Origin: an uncultured Pseudomonadales bacterium | GTDB taxonomy: Bacteria; Pseudomonadota; Gammaproteobacteria; Pseudomonadales; Cellvibrionaceae | Length of the DNA stretch: 64,000 nt | Assembly (NCBI GenBank): GCA_947488935.1 | Contig: CANLBN010000004.1 | Span: 1-64,000 of the forward strand | Direction of reading: 5' to 3' | Shown: positions 57,205 to 64,000 of the stretch, piece by piece | Numbering within the stretch: position 1 is the stretch's first letter | How the letters are laid out: the number at the start of each line of letters is the position of its first letter | Position numbers and translations under genes: made by a program | The notes under the pieces: model-generated | What the model saw: the letters and a program-made list of their open reading frames with translations, nothing else | What the model was told of the DNA's origin: nothing | The model's database searches: none

Positions 57205-58562
57205 GATGTAGGTTTATCCTCTTTAGGTGATACAGAATAACGCTGTACAGAACTTTGGCGATCAAGTTCTTTAAGGTAGATTAACTTCTCTTTGATTTTC
57301 AACTCTAGTCCACGCTCTACAGGATAATAATAGTGTTTATCAGCAATTTCTTCGGGGAAGTAATTTTCGCCCGCAGCATAGGCTTCTGGTTCATTGTGCG
57401 CGTAACGATACTCTGCACCATAATCTAAGGACTTCATTAATTGTGTTGGCGCATTGCGCAGATGAACCGGCACATCATAATCAGGCAATTGCTGTATATC
57501 TGCTTTGGCAGAATTAAACGCATTATACACCGCATTACTCTTTGGTGCGGAGGCTAAATACATAACTGCTTGCACAATGGCTAATTCCCCTTCCGGGCTA
57601 CCTAGTCGCTCTTGTGTCTCCCATGCATTTAAACTGACTTGAAGCGCACGAGGATCGGCATTACCAATATCTTCTATTGCCATACGCACGACTCGGCGAG
57701 CGACGTAGAGGGGGTCACAACCAGCATCCAACATGCGCATGCACCAATAGAGTGCAGCATCTGGCGACGAGCCTCTAACAGCTTTATGTAGGGCAGATAT
57801 TTGCTCGTAAAAAATATCACCGCCTTTATCAAACCGGCGCACGTCACCACCAATAACGTCTACCGCTGATTCATAAGTAATTTTTTGATCAACGGCTAAA
57901 TCACTCACAATCTCTAATAAATTCAGTGCACGCCTTGCGTCACCATTAGCCGCTTTTGCCAATAAACTTAAAACATCGGCATCACACACAAGTGCTTGTT
58001 GACCAAGCCCTTTCTCTTTATCAGCCAATGCCTGCTTTAACAGTGCTTTAATATCATCCTCTGCCAATGCACGTAGTACATAAACACGACAGCGAGACAA
58101 TAAAGCGTTGTTTAATTCGAAGGATGGGTTTTCTGTAGTGGCACCAATAAATGTTACGGTGCCGTTTTCTACATAGGGTAAAAAAGCATCTTGTTGTGAT
58201 TTATTAAAACGATGTACCTCATCAATAAATAATAGTGTTCGCCTACCCGACTGCAGATGAAATTCTGCCTGACTTACAGCTTCTCTTATGTCCTTAACAC
58301 CGGCCATAACTGCCGATAAAGTGACAAAATGTGCATCAATTAAATGTGCTAATAACTTTGCCAAAGAAGTTTTACCCACTCCGGGAGGCCCCCAAAAGAC
58401 CATAGAATGTAGTTGCCCTTTGTCAATCACATCTCTAAGTGGTTTACCCTGCCCTAACAAATGCCGTTGACCAATATACTCATCTAAGGTTTGCGGCCTT
58501 AAGCGCGCAGCTAATGGCATATGCGTATTTATTGCTGGCTTTTCAAAAAGGTCTTTTTCCAT
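57201..58562 (-). CDS. rarA: Replication-associated recombination protein RarA (MgsA)
   Basis: AAA+ ATPase acting at stalled replication forks, related to clamp-loader subunits. 453 residues, typical. Walker A in [12 protein letters not shown], Walker B in [20 protein letters not shown], sensor 1 in [14 protein letters not shown], arginine finger in [10 protein letters not shown]. The C-terminal tetramerisation domain ends near YYYPVERG. It overlaps crcB downstream and starts 41 bp after lolA. Confidence 0.95.
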   Translation of the reverse strand: MEKDLFEKPAINTHMPLAARLRPQTLDEYIGQRHLLGQGKPLRDVIDKGQLHSMVFWGPPGVGKTSLAKLLAHLIDAHFVTLSAVMAGVKDIREAVSQAEFHLQSGRRTLLFIDEVHRFNKSQQDAFLPYVENGTVTFIGATTENPSFELNNALLSRCRVYVLRALAEDDIKALLKQALADKEKGLGQQALVCDADVLSLLAKAANGDARRALNLLEIVSDLAVDQKITYESAVDVIGGDVRRFDKGGDIFYEQISALHKAVRGSSPDAALYWCMRMLDAGCDPLYVARRVVRMAIEDIGNADPRALQVSLNAWETQERLGSPEGELAIVQAVMYLASAPKSNAVYNAFNSAKADIQQLPDYDVPVHLRNAPTQLMKSLDYGAEYRYAHNEPEAYAAGENYFPEEIADKHYYYPVERGLELKIKEKLIYLKELDRQSSVQRYSVSPKEDKPTS

Positions 58563-58602
58563 TAGCGCTTATTACTTAGCATTAGCAGCGTAGAATTTAT
58601 TT

Positions 58603-59229
58603 TTATTCATCGGTAAGTACATCGACCCCTTCGGGAATATCAAATTCAAACACATTGTTTTCGACAGCTTTATTGAGAATGGTATCTTTTAATATAAAAC
58701 GTGTAGTTTGGCCAAGGCTATCGGCCAAATACATTTCAGACAAATCTTTATTAATAAACCCCAGTTCTAGTTGTATAAAAACATTATTAGTGACTTTGGG
58801 CGTTAGCACAAACCGACTCGTTAATTTATTAGTATCGGCATCGGTATTAACTTTTTGAATATTGTAAATAGCCGATATTTTTTCTACATCACCGCTGAGT
58901 AATAACGCGGGAGATTGGTCAACCTCTTGACTATAGGGTCGGATCGTCACCTGCTCAAGATCAGGATCGTATAACCAAATTTTATCTAGGTTTGACACCA
59001 GTAGCTGTGGAAAAGGGTCCTGTGTATCCCAACGAAAAAAGCCGGGTGATTTAACAACAAAGGTACCCGAAGACTCTTGAATAAGTTCTCCTTTCTCATC
59101 TTTTAAGCTCTGCTCAAAGTTACCTTGTATGGTCTTGTAAGCTTCTAATAACTCCGCCAACTCTTTCGAGTCATCGGCAGTAACCGTCAAAGAGATTAAC
59201 AGCAATAAACAACAGTAAACAATTTTCAT
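58603..59229 (-). CDS. lolA: Outer-membrane lipoprotein carrier protein LolA
   Basis: Periplasmic chaperone that carries lipoproteins from LolCDE to LolB. The product (208 residues from 59229) has a signal peptide (MKIVYCCLLLLISLTVTADD, cleavage before ADD) and the LolA fold with YKTIQGNFEQ, ESSGTFVVKSPGFFRWDT (family: sG.f.lkrPgrfRW) and DKIWLYDPDLEQVTIR. An upstream ATG at 59244 is in frame; the lower start gives a cleaner signal peptide. Sits between ftsK and rarA, as in Pseudomonas and E. coli. Confidence 0.93.
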   Translation of the reverse strand: MKIVYCCLLLLISLTVTADDSKELAELLEAYKTIQGNFEQSLKDEKGELIQESSGTFVVKSPGFFRWDTQDPFPQLLVSNLDKIWLYDPDLEQVTIRPYSQEVDQSPALLLSGDVEKISAIYNIQKVNTDADTNKLTSRFVLTPKVTNNVFIQLELGFINKDLSEMYLADSLGQTTRFILKDTILNKAVENNVFEFDIPEGVDVLTDE

Positions 59230-59347
59230 AACATTTAAATTCATCAGTAAATGACAGTCCTATTGATCTAATTAATGCATACAGTAATTAGATCAATATA
59301 GACGGCTACGTTAGCACAAAAAATATGAATCATACCTGAAAGGGTTG

Positions 59348-61681
59348 TTAGCTGGGCGGTGGTGGAGCCAAAACTTCTCTTGAACCATTATGCCCTGCTT
59401 CTGAAACAACACCTGACGCCTCCATTGACTCAACTAAACGAGCAGCACGGTTGTAGCCTATACGCAACTTCCGTTGTACAGAAGAAATAGATGCCTTGCG
59501 TGATTGCGTAACAAAAGCAACGGCTTCATCGTACAAGGCGTCGCTCTCACTATCTTCGTCTTCTCCTTCGGTGGCTAAGCCCGGGACAGGAATTGTATTT
59601 GTACTTTCGTCAATAACACCCTCTAAATAATTAGGTTCACCGCGTCGTTTCCAGTCAGCGACAACTCGATGTACTTCGTGGTCATCGACAAAAGCACCGT
59701 GAATTCGCGTGGGCATATTGGTACCCGATGGCAAATACAACATGTCACCATGGCCCAATAATTGATCGGCACCACCTTGATCTAAAATAGTACGTGAATC
59801 GATTTTAGAGGACACTTGGAAGGCAATGCGCGAGGGCACATTAGCCTTGATCAAACCAGTAATGACATCAACAGAGGGACGTTGAGTTGCGAGCATTAAA
59901 TGAATCCCTGCCGCACGTGCTTTTTGTGCAATACGTGCTATGAGTTGCTCTACTTTTTTACCAACGATCATCATCATGTCAGCAAATTCATCAATAATAA
60001 TAACAATGGCGGGTAATGTTTCTAAGGCTGGTGCTGTAGGAATATCTTCACCCGCAATAAATTCTTCTTCTGGCCGCCATAGTGGGTCAAGTATTGGCTC
60101 GCCTTTTTTGATAGCGTCTTCAACTTTACGGTTATATCCAGCCAAGTTTCTTACACCAAGAGCCGCCATTAATTTATAACGACGCTCCATCTCGCCAACA
60201 GACCAACGGAGCCCATTAGCTGCATCTTTCATATCAGTAATAACCGGTGTTAATAAATGTGGAATCCCTTCGTAAACCGACAGCTCCAGCATTTTTGGAT
60301 CAACAAGAATCAAACGTACTTCTTTGGGTGTCGACTTATACAACATACTTAATATCATTGCGTTAACGCCGACGGATTTACCCGAGCCTGTTGTACCCGC
60401 TACCAGTAAGTGTGGCATTTTTGCCATATCGGCAACCACAGGCTCACCAGCAATATCGTGGCCTAAGGCTAACGTTAACGGAGACTTAGATGAGTCATAA
60501 ACATCGGAAGAGATAATTTCACTAAGCCTTACCATTTCGCGATGTTCGTTGGGTATCTCTATACCCATTACAGTTTTACCAGGAATAACTTCAACGACTC
60601 TCACGCTGACTACAGCCATTGAACGCGCTAAATCTTTTGCTAGATTAGTAATACGGCTCGCCTTAACACCCGCTGCGGGTTGTATTTCGAACCGAGTGAC
60701 CACAGGACCCGGTAAAACCGATACCACTTCGGCAATCACACCAAAATCTTTTAATTTGATTTCAAGTAGGCGCGACATTGCATCCAATGATTCAACAGAG
60801 AAGCCTTTATCGCTTTTCTCATCACTCGGGTCCAACAAATTAATGGGGGGTAACTCGCCCGTTACAGGAGCGTCAAACAAGTTGGCTTGTTTTTCTTTTT
60901 CTACACGCGCACTAGGTTGTGGCTTGACAACCGGTTTTGAAATAGTTGGCGGAATACGTTGTTTATTTTTTTCTAACTGCTTAGAAACTTTTTCTTTACG
61001 TGTTTGTACCGTCGATAAAATATCTTTTTGTTCTTTTTTATTGTCTTTGTAAAGTGTTATTCTTTTCTTTAACCAAGCAAAAAACTGTATGGTTTTTAGG
61101 CCAATAGTATCTATTAGTAATAGCCAAGATAAATCGGTAAAAATAGTAATACCAAACAATCCTACCGCCATCAGTAATAAATTTGCGCCGACATAACCAA
61201 AAACACTCTCCGCAGACTCAGCAACAGAAACACCTAATATACCACCATTAGAAAAAGGCAAATTGGCACTAGCTGCCCCCATTTGCAAAGAGACTAGACC
61301 TGTTCCAGCAATAACAACCAACACAAGACCTACCAACCTTACAAAAAACATAAGAACATCAAAAAATTCGTTGGTATTTCTGGTCATGAATACACGCCAT
61401 AAACGATACAAAATCATCAATGGAAATAAATAAGCAATGTACCCGAATAAAGAATAGAAGACATCGGACATCCAAGCACCTGCTGGACCTGCAGTATTTT
61501 TTATATAGGTAGAATTACCCGTACTCGACCAACCAGGATCCGAGGAAGAATAAGACGTTAATGCAACTAACAAATAGATACACAACAACAACCAACCAAT
61601 TAATGCACCTTCTTTTAATATTCTAAGTAGCGTATTTTGGACCGGTGTTGTTTCATTCACTGTTTTGGATAAAGATTTCAA
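59348..61681 (-). CDS. ftsK: DNA translocase FtsK
   Basis: Septal DNA pump that clears and aligns chromosomes and triggers XerCD at dif. 777 residues: four membrane helices in the first ~200 residues, a short charged linker (about 215-285; E. coli's is far longer), alpha/beta motor domains with Walker [13 protein letters not shown] and Walker [14 protein letters not shown], and a C-terminal winged-helix gamma domain ([23 protein letters not shown]) that reads KOPS. Followed by lolA; divergent from trxB with about 465 bp between. Confidence 0.96.
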   Translation of the reverse strand: MKSLSKTVNETTPVQNTLLRILKEGALIGWLLLCIYLLVALTSYSSSDPGWSSTGNSTYIKNTAGPAGAWMSDVFYSLFGYIAYLFPLMILYRLWRVFMTRNTNEFFDVLMFFVRLVGLVLVVIAGTGLVSLQMGAASANLPFSNGGILGVSVAESAESVFGYVGANLLLMAVGLFGITIFTDLSWLLLIDTIGLKTIQFFAWLKKRITLYKDNKKEQKDILSTVQTRKEKVSKQLEKNKQRIPPTISKPVVKPQPSARVEKEKQANLFDAPVTGELPPINLLDPSDEKSDKGFSVESLDAMSRLLEIKLKDFGVIAEVVSVLPGPVVTRFEIQPAAGVKASRITNLAKDLARSMAVVSVRVVEVIPGKTVMGIEIPNEHREMVRLSEIISSDVYDSSKSPLTLALGHDIAGEPVVADMAKMPHLLVAGTTGSGKSVGVNAMILSMLYKSTPKEVRLILVDPKMLELSVYEGIPHLLTPVITDMKDAANGLRWSVGEMERRYKLMAALGVRNLAGYNRKVEDAIKKGEPILDPLWRPEEEFIAGEDIPTAPALETLPAIVIIIDEFADMMMIVGKKVEQLIARIAQKARAAGIHLMLATQRPSVDVITGLIKANVPSRIAFQVSSKIDSRTILDQGGADQLLGHGDMLYLPSGTNMPTRIHGAFVDDHEVHRVVADWKRRGEPNYLEGVIDESTNTIPVPGLATEGEDEDSESDALYDEAVAFVTQSRKASISSVQRKLRIGYNRAARLVESMEASGVVSEAGHNGSREVLAPPPPS

Positions 61682-63091
<1,410 letters not shown>

Positions 63092-63142
63092 TTTTCTTTA
63101 ACTATCAAATACTTAAAGGATTTATTTAAAGTAATAATTTAA

Positions 63143-63898
63143 ATGAAATTACCCTGGCTAGACCCGTTAACCGTTGAGTTCCCAGATACTCATCACGCAT
63201 TAAGTGAGCCCAATGGCTTACTTGCAGCAGGCGGAGAGCTATCAGTGCCATGGTTACTGGCGGCTTACAAACGGGGTATATTTCCATGGTTCAATGAAGG
63301 GGACCCTATATTATGGTGGACCCCTTCTCCAAGAATGGTCATTTACCCTCACCAATTCCATATTAGTCGAAGCTTGCGCAAAGCCCTTAAGAAAGGTGGG
63401 TTTTCTGTCACCATTAACAATAAATTCCACGATGTTATTACGGCTTGCGCCAAACCAAGGAGAGGTACCCTATTCGATGATGAATCGGCAACATGGATTA
63501 CGCATTCAATGGAGCAAAGCTACCTCGCCCTTCACCAAGCAGGTTTTGCCCACTCTATTGAAGTGTGGCAGCAAGATAAACTATGTGGCGGGCTCTATGG
63601 CGTTGCTATCGGACATGTTTTTTTTGGTGAATCGATGTTCAGCCAAATGACTAACGGCTCTAAAATAGCGATTGCGCACCTAGTGGAACACTTAAAACAA
63701 TGGCAATATAAGCTTATTGATTGTCAGGTACACAATGACCATTTAAGTAGCCTTGGCGCAATAGAGATTGACAGATTAAGTTTTGAACAGATTATCCAAC
63801 AAAACACAACAAAATTAGACCTGATATCATCACAGCCAGAATGGGATACACAAGATATTACACTTGATACAAACTACTGGTTATCAAGAAGTACCTGA
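63143..63898 (+). CDS. aat: Leucyl/phenylalanyl-tRNA-protein transferase
   Basis: N-end rule enzyme that adds Leu or Phe to proteins with N-terminal Arg or Lys so that ClpSAP degrades them. 251 residues, complete: start MKLPWLDPLTVEFPDTHHAL, then GLLAAGGELSVPWLLAAYKRGIFPWF, PILWWTPSPRMVI, and the GNAT-like core IEVWQQDKLCGGLYGVAIGHVFFGESMFS with DCQVHNDHLSSLGA. Its place after trxB matches Pseudomonas. Confidence 0.95.
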   Translation: MKLPWLDPLTVEFPDTHHALSEPNGLLAAGGELSVPWLLAAYKRGIFPWFNEGDPILWWTPSPRMVIYPHQFHISRSLRKALKKGGFSVTINNKFHDVITACAKPRRGTLFDDESATWITHSMEQSYLALHQAGFAHSIEVWQQDKLCGGLYGVAIGHVFFGESMFSQMTNGSKIAIAHLVEHLKQWQYKLIDCQVHNDHLSSLGAIEIDRLSFEQIIQQNTTKLDLISSQPEWDTQDITLDTNYWLSRST

Positions 63899-63942
63899 CT
63901 CAGGTTTATTCACTAAGCAGTATAAAAATAACGTTATTTATT

Positions 63943-64000
63943 ATGGGTGAATTAGACGACAGTATTATCGCGAGTGAAAAAAATACGAGTGCCCTTGAAT
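63943..64000 (+). CDS. Start of an unidentified gene, cut by the window
   Basis: An ATG at 63943, 44 bp after the aat stop, opens a frame that stays open for 19 codons to the window edge. The visible residues (MGELDDSIIASEKN...) are acidic and name no family. In Pseudomonas the gene after aat is the arginyl-tRNA-protein transferase (bpt/ate), which would extend the N-end rule theme, but the visible residues do not look like its usual start. No clear Shine-Dalgarno. Confidence 0.35.
   Translation, partial: MGELDDSIIASEKNTSALE

Overview
The window is a stretch of chromosome from an AT-rich, motile gammaproteobacterium. Gene order and protein similarity point to a marine relative of Pseudomonas, most likely in the Cellvibrionales/Spongiibacteraceae sphere. 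That placement is inferred from synteny and sequence feel, without a phylogeny. Two blocks carry Pseudomonas-type order. One is flhA-flhF-fleN-fliA-cheY-cheZ-cheA-motC-motD-parC-parP-cheW-DUF2802. The other is cysG-serS-(small gene)-crcB-rarA-lolA-ftsK, divergent from trxB-aat. I saw no rRNA, tRNA, prophage or CRISPR array.

Layout. 0-7.6 kb: a tandem 46-bp repeat, slyB, a sterol-desaturase-like hydroxylase, an exported rhodanese, an RND efflux pump (adaptor and permease, no outer-membrane channel), then a gene-free region holding a MITE-like element. 7.6-12.4 kb: prc protease, xthA and a 2-oxoadipate dioxygenase/decarboxylase (YdcJ/HglS family). 12.7-19.5 kb: a hybrid sensor kinase that has lost its key residues, DUF2788, an unknown lipoprotein, an intergenic region ending in two near-identical plus-strand terminators, trmH, sohB and an unknown membrane protein. 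19.7-27.6 kb: a ten-gene Mrp/Mbh-type cation/proton antiporter operon with three MrpD-like subunits and a short MbhD/E-like protein in place of full-length MrpA. 27.7-34.2 kb: comEC, gloB, mltD and a ferredoxin-reductase-type flavoprotein.

34.5-48.7 kb is the polar flagellum and chemotaxis block, read entirely on the minus strand. FlhF and FleN set flagellar place and number, FliA is the late sigma factor, CheYZA and CheW form the signalling core, MotCD are stators, and ParC/ParP (with a repeat-bearing CheA linker) probably position the chemoreceptor array at the pole. cheB, which sits between cheA and motC in Pseudomonas, is absent there; the gap holds a strong terminator instead.

48.9-64 kb: a flavodoxin-like protein, an MFS transporter with a ~200-residue helical tail, a second copy of the dispersed repeat, a BCCT osmolyte transporter, and then the cysG-to-aat housekeeping block. 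That block includes a 49-residue basic protein gene (56615-56764). The window ends in the first codons of an unidentified gene.

The points most worth following up are the degenerate hybrid kinase, the missing cheB, the triple-D antiporter operon with its unknown two-helix protein, the candidate small RNA before the twin terminators, and the dispersed palindromic repeat and MITE-like families.
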